The notes beneath the pieces were generated by a model, which ran no database searches, had not been told where the DNA came from, and saw only the letters and a list, made by a program, of their open reading frames with translations. Shown piece by piece: positions 21,511 to 33,124 of a stretch of 64,000 nucleotides of DNA (its first letter is position 1; each line of letters starts with the position of its first letter). The DNA is from Pyricularia pennisetigena (taxonomy: Eukaryota; Ascomycota; Sordariomycetes; Magnaporthales; Pyriculariaceae), in the NCBI RefSeq assembly GCF_004337985.1, contig NC_043744.1, forward strand, positions 4,375,417 to 4,439,416, in the 5' to 3' direction. The translations under genes and the position numbers were made by a program.

Positions 21511-22208
21511 ATGGTATGTTCCTGCTTGTCATGTTTCATGCTCATTGCCCCCGACTGACCGCGGCCGATCTGCTGTCATAGGCCCCAATTGCCCCCAAAA
21601 AGCGCACATCGATGCGCGCCAAGGCCGCCCGCGCAGCAACATCATCCTCGTCCTCATCCTCCGCGGCCCCGAAGCGCACAGAAACAACCACATCCTCCCT
21701 CCTCGCCGACACGAAGCGCGACCGCCGCCAGATCAAGCGTTCGTCCTTCCTCTCCCAGATCGCCACCAAGAGCTCCTCGGGCAAGATTACAAAGCGGCGC
21801 CGGCCGTCAAAGAAGCTCGCCGCGAACCTCGAGTCTCTGGCCGATGCGCTGCCGGACCTGGACGAGCTTGAGGAGAAGCCCGAGCCCGGCAAGGTGCGGC
21901 TCAAGAGTATCAGGAGCAGGCCAGGTGCGCTCAAACGCAAGGAGAAGCTCGTGAGGGCCGAGGCGAAAAACATAGGGCTCAGCATGGCGTATCTGACCAA
22001 GCTGCAAGCGGATGGTGGAGGCGCTTCGGGATCTGGGGACCAGGACGAGGCCATGGCCGGTGCGAGGGAGCAAGATGAGAAGGCGGGAGCTGGGTCGGAA
22101 AAGGTTGCTGCGACGGCGCCGTCGTCGACTGCGAGCAGGTGGGCGGCGCTGAGAGCGCACATCTCTGGGACTATGGAGCAAAATCCTGCATTTTTGGAGA
22201 AGAAGTGA
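21511..22208 (+). CDS. SLX9: Ribosome biogenesis protein Slx9
   Basis: Exon 1 is apparently just the ATG (21511-21513), followed at once by GTATGT; intron 21514-21581 (68 nt, acceptor CATAG); exon 2 is 21582-22208. The product has 209 residues and starts MAPIAPKKRTSMRAK. The Slx9 core is clear: DRRQIKRSSFLSQI (about 45-60), then KRRRPSKKLAANLESLADALP (family hallmark, about 70-90), and an Ile-Arg-Ser-Arg-Pro segment with a basic helix (KRKEKL), ending in ASRWAALRAHI. Slx9 is a nucleolar factor in 40S maturation, linked to processing at ITS1 and pre-40S export. If translation instead began at the Met at 21612, ten residues would be lost. Confidence 0.85.
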
Positions 22209-23316
22209 ATTTGCCGGCGTGGTTTTGCAGACGCCGGCCTCTACTGGGTTAGGAAATTACAGTACAATATATGATACCCCATAGAAGCTAAATCAGCCAA
22301 TACAGCAAGTTGCTTATCAGGCAAGCCATTCAGATGCGTTCAACATAATATTTCCAAACTGCCGTGTTTTTCGGCACACCCAGTGTGATCTGTTGACTTC
22401 ATATTGCAACAACAAAAAAACTCGACCGTCTTTAGCGGGATGTTACGCTAAGGCATGCAGGTCCATTGCCACTTAGGGGCCTTGCTCGTTTAGTAAGTTC
22501 TGCACTCGTCTCATCAAGACCTCAACTGCCAGAGCTATCTGCAGGTTTACCGGGCCATCTTTGGTCAAACTGGGCCCCCCAGGGCGTCTGGTTATGGCCT
22601 CCCAAGCAGATGTCTTCAATACCGTCTGCACTCAGCCAAGCGCACCTTAGCATCCCTCCAGTTCACATTCTTCCTGGATTGCAGCAGGCTTTTGAATTTG
22701 AGTGGGTCTAGCTAAGCCTGCTCTCCAACTGCGGCAATTAGGAGAGATCATGGATGAGAATAGCAACCATGAGCCAGGCAGGCTCAGGGATCCCAAATCA
22801 AATACCCTAAACCCGAAAAAGCATCTGCTATTCTGATGAAAGACAAGGACAGTTCCGTCGCAGACACTCCAGCTATTACGGGCTCGCTTTGAAGTATCCT
22901 CGTCGTGTGAAATTATCCTGCGGCAAAACTATTCACAAATACTCAAGTGACAGTAGCAAGGCATGTCAAAATGGATGCGGTATCAATCTTTTCCGCGGAC
23001 CGTGATTGTTCAAAATATATCTTCATATACACAAGGAAATAATCATGACGTATATGGCCTATCTATGATGGGCAAGATGTACTAAAGAGAATCAGGTTGT
23101 GAGTATGAAAATTAACAAATTTCCCGGCCATACCCCAACGCCATTACCTCAACGCCAGACCCGTAACACCAACCACAAGGACGCCATGCTTCAACATCAA
23201 GCCACCACGGCTTTTGAAGCAACGAGGTGGATGCTGGTATTCCGCAAGCACAAAAATTGTATAGAAATCACCTGACGTTTGCCTCAGACTTCGGTTTGCC
23301 ACGCACATGTCGCCTA
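22209..23316. other. Intergenic, no supported gene
   Basis: About 1.1 kb between SLX9 and the convergent protease gene. Short frames only; 22930-23130 is AT-rich. Confidence 0.6.
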
Positions 23317-24623
23317 CTAGTCGATGTACGGCGGCGAATTACCAGAGCGAAACGACATAGGCAAGGCACCCGTGCTACGTCTGCGTTCGCCCTCCTTGCG
23401 CAGCTGCTCGATGATCTTAATCATCTCCTTCCTGCCTCCGTGCGCGTCAATCTGCTTGCCGGAAAGGCCCATGGCAACCTTCTCTTTGGCGTTGGCGTTG
23501 AGCAGCTTCTTTACCAGAAGGTGGCGCATCAAGATGCAGACAAAGACGCCGCAGTCGCTAGAGTTGGCCTGCTGGGGCATGTCGATGATGCGATAGAAGC
23601 GCAGGGGCTGCCTCAGGTGCCGAGAGAGCCTATCTACGGCGGCACGCGCGTGGGCGTCGTTGTGGTCGTTCAACGAGTCGTAGTGAAAGGCAACACCGTC
23701 CAGCTTGGACACGAGGAGCAGTGACCAATGGCTGCCCGTATCGGCACGGCGGCCAGCATTTATCGAGTCGCTGATGGGCAAGAAGATGTGCGTTTCATGG
23801 CGGAAATCGGGTAGGGCATCGGCTATATCCTTGAGGCGTTGCGCCTGCACCATCAACGCCACCAGTACCGGCCTCATCAGTGCAACACGCGCCTGGGGGT
23901 ACTTTGGGAGTATCTCATGTTCGATGTACCTATGTCACGCAGTGTCAGTAGAAGCAGTGACCGCAATGCTGTCAACGATACGTACTCTTCCCAAAAGGCG
24001 ATATTCTAAACCTTGCAGGTCAGTTTTAAGACAAATTCCTGCTGCATTTATAGAAGGAACTACGCACCGTGTCTGTCAACCAATCATCCTTGAGTGCCCT
24101 GACGTCCGAGTTCAGGAGGTTGACTCCGTGGTCTTGAATCGAAGATTATCAGCTGCCGAGCGAACGGACCGTCGTTACATCACCAGCTCCTGGTGGAATA
24201 AAAACCAAAATACTCACAGGTCAAGTACCCATTGTGTGGACTAAGCTGTGCAAAAATGTCAGGGCTGGATCTTCTGCTGGACCTAGCGGACCTTTTGTGG
24301 TATTGCTTTTCCACTCTTTTCTTATTATAGCCCGACCCGGAGCCACCCCCGAAGCGGCTATTGAATAATCCCTTTCGAAACTTGTGGGACGGTCGTCGAT
24401 CGAACGACATCTTTTGCATTGCCACGGGGCCAACTGAAAGGCTTCCTTTGGGCGCTTCGCTTGCCGCAGGCCTGTACTGCTTCAGGGGCGACCAGACTTC
24501 CGGTGCGTTCCTCCTCCTGCTCCTCCCTGTGCTGCAAGCTTTGGAATTGGAGTCGGAGGGGCTGCTTACAGTTTCGCCCAAGCGGCGGGGAAGATTAAGG
24601 CGGGAAGTGCTCCAAGAGGGCAT
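23317..24623 (-). CDS. Ulp1-family cysteine protease, Nep1/SENP8-like deneddylase
   Basis: Four exons: 24623-24218, 24132-24068, 24005-23986 (only 20 nt) and 23929-23317, with introns of 85, 62 and 56 nt; every junction keeps frame. The product is 367 residues from the ATG at 24623. The frame stays open upstream to an acceptor-like CTAG near 24757, so a further 5' exon is possible. Residues 1-130 are disordered and rich in Ser, Arg and Pro. The peptidase starts at YHGVNLLNSDV, with the strongly conserved DDWLTDTNIAFWEEYIEHE spanning three exons. Active-site residues are His about 231 (HWSLLLV), Asp about 246 (FHYDSL), Gln in PQQANS and Cys about 289 (SDCGVFVC). The TDTNIAFWEEY motif points to NEDD8-specific enzymes (Nep1/SENP8) rather than SUMO proteases. 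The tail is basic and Ser-rich. Confidence 0.8.
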
Positions 24624-26142
24624 CCTTTCGGGCGGGCGTCGCGGGGTGGCGGGTGAGGGCACAAATCCGGTCGGACGTGGAGGGGGTTGTCTTGGGCTTC
24701 GATGTGCGCTGGAGGAGTGTGGTGGCAAGGGGCAATCGAATCCGACCTGGGCTGCCTAGATCGGAAAGGACCAAACTCCGGTCTCAGACTGCCGTAGGGT
24801 TGGCCGATGTCGTCGATACACTGCGCGCCGTCTTTCGTTTCGGGTTGTAGAATGGATTGAACCCTTGGTAGACGGTTTCGGGGAGGCTGAATCCGCTCGC
24901 TTGCCGCGTCAGCGTCGCGCAACGGACGACCAAAAATTCGACAGTAGATTAATCGCGATCTCTATAATCCTACAGATGCAAGACAGAGACTCGGTTGTAG
25001 TTTGGGCAGGAAGGAAACGTATAGGGATGCTATGGATTGGCGGAGGGGAATTGAAGGGTCCAGCTGAGGAGTTAAAGGAGACCCTCTAGAAATTTTGGAG
25101 CCGGGGAAGTTTTTGCTGATGACGAACCTCTAGATCAGTGCGGGGGCGATTTGACTACCGACGTGCGCAGCGTCAGCCGCAAAATCAATGAAAAATAGGA
25201 CCGGGCCAGGCCTAATGAGTGGATAGTGCCGGGACTATGCGTGGGTCGCGCCGTTTTTAGCACAGTTGCTTGATTTCCCTGCCTTTCTCCTTGTTGGTAG
25301 TAAATGCGTAGAAACATTTCAAGGCTTTGTTTGTCTGTTATCAGATAATACTTTTTGAGGGAGGTATATCATTGATCAAGCTTTTCAATAGAATCAAATG
25401 TCTCGACCCAGTATCCATCTTGTCTATTTCAATCGTGCCACACTGAACCAAAGGGGTGCGCAAGTCGAAAGCTTGACGTCACGGTCGGATGGTTGTGTAC
25501 TCTCTGCATTGTAAGCCACCTTGGTCATCCCTGTGTAAGACTTTTAGTCGTGACTTTACACCTTTCTTCAGCCAAATCATCAAACCTAGATACCATTTTT
25601 GGTAACTTATAGCTCGTGGGCCTGATCCGAACGAACTTGCGGATTGGATACGGCCTTATCGTCAATAGAGAACGAACAATCCGTCCTTGGCCATGAGAAG
25701 TCAATTTTGCCCATGAACATGATGAGGTTTTTACAAGATCTATCAGTTTGCCAAAGCCGGGCGTCGGGATCTCTGCTTGATGCCTTCGGTCATTCAAGAT
25801 GGAGGGGGCTAAATGGCCATCCCAAATTGGAAGGCACGGCTTTGTACCTTCCCAATGATGGTAGATTCCAGAGAGCAATTTCACGAATGGAATTTTCACT
25901 TCGCTCGGGTGGAAGCACTCTGCGACTTCCATGACTGCTCTTCATTCCTCCTTGGCCAGCCAATCGTTCACATCACTTCAAGGCCGCACATTCAGTTTTG
26001 GCACGTTGGTAGCTCCAGAAATTGGATGCGACAGCCTCCTCAATCAGACCACCATAATCTACTCTAGGATATTTCATTCGTTCTGAGCCTCGTGCCCAGC
26101 CCGCTTGAAGACCAGGACAGCAGCAGTAAACTCCTCTAAGAC
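24624..26142. other. Divergent intergenic region
   Basis: About 1.5 kb between the protease start and the next + gene. 24624-24960 may be 5' leader or an extra 5' exon of the protease gene. From 25090 to 26140 no supported gene is seen. Confidence 0.5.
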
Positions 26143-27885
26143 ATGGTCAATCGGGCCAAGACGCCAAAGTGCGGTAGTCCTCAGGGGTCGGACACTCTGA
26201 TATCCGACGCAAACAGCGACCACGGTTCGTGCTCTGGCTCATTCTTCTCAGGAGCGTCGAACGTTGTAGCTCCCGGAATTCCACCAGCATCGAGACCGGC
26301 TGCCAAGGCCCGTCGGGTTGCAAAAAAGTCTCTGGGCACGCAAGAGGTTGTTTCCAAGAACGCTGAAGCCGATGAGTATGAAATACCGGGAGCCTCACCA
26401 CCCCCACGACCCAAAAGACCCTCGAAGCCGATCCCAAAGCCTCCAACCAATGCCAAAACACCGTCGCCTCCGGCAGGATCAAAGAGAGTGGGCAAGGAAA
26501 AGCTTTTCAAGCGAGTATACCCAAAGCAACCAGAGCCGCTCAGGCCTGATGCTCCCGCCGCCACCCACAAAACCTCAGACATGAAGAATCCCGCCCAAGA
26601 TTCCGACTCGTCTCCATGCGCCATTAACGAGGGTGCGAAGGGCACACCATCGTTAGTGTCTGCTGAGAGGGGTCTTGAATCCGTACCGCAGCTGCTTCGA
26701 AGTTCACCGACCTCGCTACCAAAATTTGACCAATCAGATAAGCCATCAGGCAACTTGGTAGAAGAGGAGAAAAGCGAGGGCGCGGCTCTTGATGGTCCTT
26801 CCCAGATGGTGTTTCCGGATATCAGCTCACTCGAAAATGTTGTCTCTAAGGGCACATTGTCTCTGCTACCGGAGACAAAACACCGCCCGGCAAATTACTT
26901 GACATCCCATGACACCGGCCAGCCCGACGTGGCTGCAATCCCCGGCGAGTCACCCAACCTAGCCTTTGCCCCTGTTGATATCAATAGAAACGCCATTGTC
27001 AGAGATACATACGGAGCTGCCTCGTCGCCCGTCAATCTCGGCACCACTTCCCTTAAAAGACCAGTATCCCCTACTGGGCCTGATTACCAGAAGCGAGCAC
27101 GGATTAGCCCCAAAGTTCAATCACAACAAGTGGAAGAACCCAAGCAAAAATTTGTCGTACCCAGGAAACCGAATCACAGCTTGATCGATCTAAATGCACG
27201 CTACGAACGCTTGCGTCATCCCGATGTTCCACTTGACGGTCAGACGACTCTCATCCCCGGCACCCCAGGTCGAAAGCCTGGGAAAGCGCTGTTGCAGAGA
27301 TTTGCCGAAGATGACCAGGAACCCACGGTACCAATACTAGAGAAGGATAACGTCGATAGCAGCGATCCCCCATTCAATAATGTGAACTTTTTCCCGGCAA
27401 AGTGCAACAATTTGGGCCGAGACAACGATTGTCCATCGAACAGAGGAATAGCTGACAGTAACAAGCAACCCCACTTTGAGGGAGAATGGTGGGAAACCAT
27501 CCGAGCCATACTACAGGTTTGAACCTTTCGCCTTCATAAACACCCGGCGGTGAGGGGTGTTCCTAACGTGTTCCTACTTTGACAGAATGCCTTGGACGAT
27601 ATGAAATGCAGAGAAGGATTGCTTGACATGTTTGTCAGTGATCTGATGTCGCTCGAACGTCAGCTGTTGTCGGTGATAGAAATGCATAGGGAAGACCAAG
27701 CAAGCATACTCAGGATCTGTCGTGAGAAGTCGCAAAATATCATGCGACAATGCGACAAGGGCCGTGATTCCTTGCGCAGGATTGCCGAAACAGCCAGAAT
27801 GACTGATATCAAAAGGATTTTGATTGAGTCACAGAGTCGAACAGAGCGGCTTGTTCAAGTCCTAGAGGATTCGAGCCGGACCTGA
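26143..27885 (+). CDS. Unknown protein: disordered N-terminus, helical C-terminus
   Basis: Exons 26143-27516 and 27586-27885, intron 69 nt (donor GTTTGA, acceptor GACAG), joining in frame within a helix (RAILQ to NALDD). The product is 557 residues. I do not recognise the family. Residues 1-420 are low complexity, rich in Ser, Pro and Lys, with basic nuclear-localisation-like clusters (KARRVAKK near 57 and KKSL) and short proline-rich motifs such as PPPRPKRPSKP. From about 440 (EWWETIRAIL) to the end is a continuous amphipathic helix with heptad-like hydrophobics, a dimerisation or binding module. The layout (long disordered region plus terminal coiled coil) is seen in nuclear scaffold and meiotic axis proteins, but there is no sequence proof of such a role. 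Confidence 0.65.
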
Positions 27886-28237
27886 TGGATGCGTCACTGA
27901 CTTCTACTCGATATACACAAATAATTGTGATAGTCGACGGGATGATCCAGGCATGTCGGGAATTGGGAAGGCGATGAAACGCTGAACTGACTGCAATCTT
28001 TGCCTTCGACGTTGTCAAAACAAAAAAAAGATTAATGGGTTGCTATTTCTTTGCTAAAAAGGTTCACGAAACCACATGAATGGGATAGATATTATTGCTG
28101 CAATCTTGGATGAGTCAAGATTATCGTGGGAAACAAGATTGATCATCTCGTCTATTCCTCGCGAATTAATTTAAAAAGTCGATTGCCTGTAGACTATCAT
28201 GCCAGCGATAGCAAACCCACACCACTTTTTGTCTCCA
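27886..28237. other. Short convergent intergenic region
   Basis: 352 bp between two convergent stops; AT-rich, no gene seen. Confidence 0.7.
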
Positions 28238-29042
28238 TCAAACGTGTTCCTTGTCGCCAAAGGTACGATCAGCGAGGAAGAGGGGCAAAGCCAGTATTAA
28301 GCAGACCAGAGATGCAAATTGGCGTGAGATGAAGGCAAATATCGGGCCAACGATGGGCAAGATGAAGCGCAGGACATCGTTGACTTGGTAATGGTCCTCC
28401 TGCTTGGCGATGTAGTACCTCTGAGGCCCCTGCCGGGTAGTGCCACCGGCGGCCGACCTCCCGTGCGAATCGTTGTTGGTGTGGATGGAGGGGGCGGCTG
28501 GCCTCTGGCGGCGGAGGTGCAGCTCGACGACGAGCCTGACGTTTGCCTCATAAAAGGGCACGAACCAGATGGCGAAGCGCTGGCGGGCCGCGACGTAGAG
28601 GACCTGGTTCCTCTCGTCCCAGGCCTTGGAGTCGATGTGCACGACCGTGTCGGGGCTCATGAACCGGTACCAGCGGTAGATGGCGGCGACGGCGTCGCGG
28701 CTGCAAAAGACGTTCCAGGGCCGAGACGAACCCCCCGCGAAGCCTGGGTACAGCGACGGCAGCACGATGGGCTGGTGCGCGTGCACCAGGCAGATCGGGT
28801 GGACGAACGACACCTCTGGGAGGAAGTAGGTCTCGACGGCGCGGCGCTGCGCCGCCGGCGTGCCTTGGCAGAGCGTCTTGATGATGCCGTCTATTTCTTC
28901 GACTGGATAATTTGGATGTTTTTTTTTTTTTTTTTTAATTGGTGGGTGGAGTCGATTAAGTTAGCAACCGCGTTGAAGTCGCGTTTTGAGGTGTTAATAA
29001 GCACCTATGTTTGGGGCGAGTTTACTTACGTGGATTTTCCAT
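28238..29042 (-). CDS. SigF-like NTF2-like domain protein
   Basis: Exon 1 is 13 nt (29042-29030, coding MENP plus one base); intron 127 nt (28903-29029, donor GTAAGT, acceptor ATCCAG) containing a run of A on the coding strand; exon 2 is 28902-28238. The product is 225 residues. The NTF2-like fold is marked by EEIDGIIKTLCQGTPAAQRR, the Tyr-Phe-Leu-Pro strand (ETYFLPEVSFVHP), IYRWYRFMSP and FVPFYEANVRLVVELHL. The linker (about 150-175) is Ser/Asn-rich and the C-terminus (about 190-215) is a hydrophobic helix that may anchor in a membrane. Fungal members are annotated SigF-like NTF2-like; no activity is established. The first exon is found only through splicing; its reading fits the start common to the family. 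Confidence 0.75.
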
Positions 29043-30058
29043 ATTGGGCAGGTTGCAGGTGTTGAGACCGCGGTTCCTTTGTCCGTTGGATGTGTTTTAT
29101 GATTCAGGTGCCAGTTAGTCAAAGAGGATTGGCCTCCGTGTAGTGACTTGTGTGGGGGTTGATAGCTGGACGATCTGCCTCTTCAAACGCAGTACCTCGC
29201 CCAAGGTAGTATGTATGCCGGAACCCTTGGGGTTCAAGGAAGAGGTTGATACTTGGCACAAAAAAACTCTTGGTCGATTTTCCGCGGGAGTCCCCCCGGC
29301 AAAATAGATGGGTGCTCCATTTGGCTGGCCGTGGTGTAGCTAGTTTCGGGCCGCGGGTTGGCAGTCTGGAGGCTATCGGAGTAAGGGTGACGTCATGGAC
29401 AAACGTCTCATGTTTGTTGTAACTAGGCGTATAGTCCCTTGCCAAGTTAGGCACTTTTGCGCATCTAGGCAACTAGGTATTCATCACGATTTCTTGTCAC
29501 CAGACTGGACAACTAGGTGTGCAACATACGTACCATCGAGAAAGTCGTGGTTGGTTCTGTTTCCCCTAGGCGACTAGCAGCGCCGACCGACAGGAAGCAG
29601 CGCATAGCAGATGACAACCAATGTAGTCGATCCCGAACAGGGCGGGGCAGGGGGGTTGAAACAGGAAAATAAGCCTTTCGTTGACGTTCAGATCTGGTAC
29701 AAAACGAACCAGCGGAGCATTTCTGCAGAGCACGGATTTTGGCACGGATACTATTGATAGCTCAAGGTCTGGGTCTCGACTCTCCCCACCTGCCGCAAGA
29801 TCGGGTGGAAAGGACCTCCTGGGAAACACGGCCAGAGTGGGGAAGAAGCTCTGGCCAGCTCAAGGTTTTTTTTTTTTTTTTTCTTCTTATGTTTTCTGAC
29901 ACGTGCTGGAAATATCTCCACGTCGCAAAAGACGAACGCATGCCACACGCGCAACACGGTGTACACAGGCACTTCACTAGCCCAAAGACCCATAAAAATA
30001 TATACACGGACACCAAGGAAAAGAAAAACAATACTAAGCGCCGGCGCGCGCCGCAGCG
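29043..30058. other. Intergenic, no supported gene
   Basis: About 1 kb between two minus-strand genes. A run of about 16 T at 29867-29882 and only domain-free short frames. Confidence 0.6.
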
Positions 30059-31825
30059 CTAAATGCTCTTGCCCACGTCCCTGCCCACCTCCCGCCTGTC
30101 CCAGCCCACGCGCTGCAGCAGTCTCGTCTCCAGCTCGGTCGTCTCCTTGGGCAGAGCCATGCCGATGCCGAGGAAGACGAACAGAGCCCACTTCCAGCGG
30201 AAAGGGTTGAAGCAGATGCAGAAGAGGAACCACCAGAGCAGCTCGAGGTAGGTGAAGAAATCAAAGGCGCCGACGGGGCTGGTGGCCTTGAGGAGCTTGG
30301 TCATGTCGATCCAGCGCCGCATCCACCAGGGCGCCGGTCGCGTGAGCGGGTCAGTCAAGAACATGAGCAGGATCCGCGTGTAGATGCCAATGTGCCAGTT
30401 GCCAACGGTGCCGATGGCGGATATGTAGGTGCTGTTGTTGATTTGGTACGTTAGCTATCGGCTTTGTTTCTCGCGTTTCGAGAGCAGGGCGGGTGGCCAA
30501 GGGGTAAGGACTAGGCGTTTCACCTACCAGTTGATTGCCGAGATGGACGGATGTGTCGGCGGAAACGTCTGGAGATACCAATTTGGCGGGCCATAGGGTT
30601 CAGTAAAACAATCATCGGGTAGAAAAGACAGCGATGGCCGCTTGAACCCGGTAGCCATGACGATAACGTCAGCGTCGACAGTCCTTGGCCTTCCTACGCC
30701 TCCCTTGGGGACGCCTGGTGCACGCTCGTTCACCAAGACACCGGTCTCGGTAAGAGACTCGACGTCACACCTGATCCACTCGGCCTTTCCGGAGCGAATG
30801 TGGTCCAAGACGTCAGAATTGACCATGGGCGTGTCGGTAAAGATGCCCTTGTTGGAAGGGGCGATGCTCTCGAGGTCGCGGTAGAAGAACCTTCGGAGGA
30901 GTATCTCGGGCAGCCAGCCGATAAAGGCGTCCTGGCCCAGTATGTTCCAGGAAAGTATGGTGTTGATGACAATGTTGCGTGGGATGATCCACTTCTCGCT
31001 GCGGGAGAGGATCGAGGCATGGGCGGCACCGCCCTTGAAGGCCCACTCGAGCACTTCGACCGCGCTGGCTCCGCCGCCTATGATGGCGATTCGCTTGCCC
31101 GCTGCATCCTTTCTGTGGTTGGTTAAAAAATAAAAAAAAAAAGAAGAGGGAAAGATAATCAGTCACATTGGTAACCTGGCAGCGCTTCGATAGGCTCGAT
31201 GCAAAACTCACCCATTCAGTTGGCTCGAGTGATAGACCGGTCCCTTGAACTTTTCCTTGTCTGGGAATATGGGAATCTTGGGCTTTCCACATGTCCCTAC
31301 CGCCGTTATGAGTCCCTCAAACTTTCCATGCTCCGGGTGGTTGACGATCCAGCGGCCGTCGTCGTCTTGGTACACGCGCTTGACCCTGACCTTGAACTTG
31401 GTAACCTTGTCCAGGCCGTACCTCCACCACAGCTTCTCAACCTGATCCAAGATCTCCTTGCGGTCCGGATAGCTGCGGCTCCAGCGGATTGAAGGGTGAA
31501 AGCGGTACATGGCCGAGTGGATCTGCAGGCTGGACGAGTCGTTGACGGCGGTCCAGACGCCGCCCAGGTTCCGGCGCGAGCCGGCCTCGAAGATGACGAC
31601 ATTGAAGCCGTGGCCGACGCAGTGCGCAGCAGCCGTCACGCCCGTGATGCCGGCGCCGATGACGGCGATTGTTGGAGCATCCTTGGGTATCTCCTTGGGC
31701 GGGCTGGGGGAGAGCAACCTGTCGGCCAGCGACTGGTAGATTTGAAAGGCGCCCTGCAGCGGCAGGACCGCGATGTCGCCTGGTCGTGACATATCGGAGT
31801 CGTCGGCTGGCTTTGACTTTGTCAT
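30059..31825 (-). CDS. Flavin-containing monooxygenase-like protein
   Basis: Three exons: 31825-31212, 31112-30528 and 30431-30059 (introns 99 and 96 nt; donors GTGAGT and GTAGGT). The product is 523 residues. The FAD Rossmann loop is GAGITG at 57-62, followed by EAGSRRNLGGVW. The FMO-type fingerprint FKGPVYHSSQL (about 192-202) ends exon 1. The NADPH loop GGGASAVE starts exon 2 (about 215), and an ATGF motif (about 340) is near the end of exon 2. The C-terminus is unusually hydrophobic (LLMFL, LELLWWFLFCICF, ALFVFLGIGMAL), suggesting a membrane anchor. The family oxygenates soft nucleophiles or performs Baeyer-Villiger reactions; the substrate is not deducible. No biosynthetic neighbours are present. 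Confidence 0.85.
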
Positions 31826-33124
31826 TTGATGTTAGGCGCTGTGCTTTGGTGGGAAGACGGGGGTAATTTAAGGAGTCGGAGGATGGTTCGCAAAACCCAA
31901 AACCGGTGTCAAGGTCTATCTTGGTTTCGTGACACACAAAGCTAACCCACCACTAAAATAAGAACAAACTCTGCCGATTATTTCTACAATCATCTGGAAG
32001 GACTCTCTTCAAGTAACCTCTTCCCGGACATGATTGAGTTTTTCCCCCGGCCTACTCCAAGCAGTGGTTCGTTCGCTGAAATTTCCCCGGCTAAGTCATA
32101 CGTCAGATGCAAACGTCTAGCTCCATGGATGCGAGTGCGCGGCCAGGGGGGGGGAAACTGGTTGCACTGGTGGACATTGCCGAAAAAGCATTGACATGTG
32201 AAGCGTTTTGAACTAGCCAGGATCATCAGATGGAGCAGATCTTTATCTTTTAATTTTAAATAAGAAAAAAATAATAATAATGATAAATGACAGAAGAGGT
32301 GGGCATTTCAGGTCATGTTTGCATCATAATTGCATCATTCTCATCTGTCAAGACCCTAACCCGAGATAGCGCGAGTGGTGTCTCCTCCTGTCGTGGAACT
32401 ATCTGCCGTTATTATTATGCATGCGCAATGTTCGTTATCAGCATTTCGGCAATTTCAGGATAGGATGTTGATGATCCCATGCAGCTCTACTATAATACAG
32501 AGATTAAGAGGGAAAAAAATCCGGAATCAATCTGCTACCTAGTTACACAAGCATGGAACAACTGCCAAATGTTACATGTTTGCGCCCGGTGGTGGTCTTG
32601 CCAAGGCCCAGAAGAAAGAGCTCGACGATTCCTGTTTCCAGACAATTGTGACGATTGGACGGCGAGTAAACATTCATCGCTTACCTAGGCTATACAGAAC
32701 ACCTCCGCCATTCAGGACGAGGGCATTTGCCCATGATGATTCGCACGATGCACAAACTATTGCATGCAGATCAATCTCAAGGACAGGGAATAAAAAAAAA
32801 GGCAAGCTTCATCATCTCTCTTACTAACATACAATAATTTACATGTCCCCAATAGCCAGAGAAACCTGTTCTCTCTCACTTTCCAATTCCAACACCAATC
32901 ATCCGGCCAGCAGACCACATGTCAGATGCCTCGAAACCGGTTCGATAGAGTCAAAAAGAAAAATTAAGAAACGAACGCTGTTTTTTTTTTGTCCAAGTTG
33001 TGAAAAAATAAGAAAAGGAAAGAAGAAGAGAAAAGAAAGGGAGTTCTTTAGAAACCGATGTGACCCAGCCGCATCTGGTCTATCTTGTTTGTCGTGAATT
33101 CCCTGAGAAAAAGGCCATTACCGC
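31826..33124. other. Intergenic, no supported gene
   Basis: About 1.3 kb. AT-rich at 32240-32300; A/G-rich at 32950-33050 near the 3' end of the HsbA gene. Only short domain-free frames. Confidence 0.6.
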
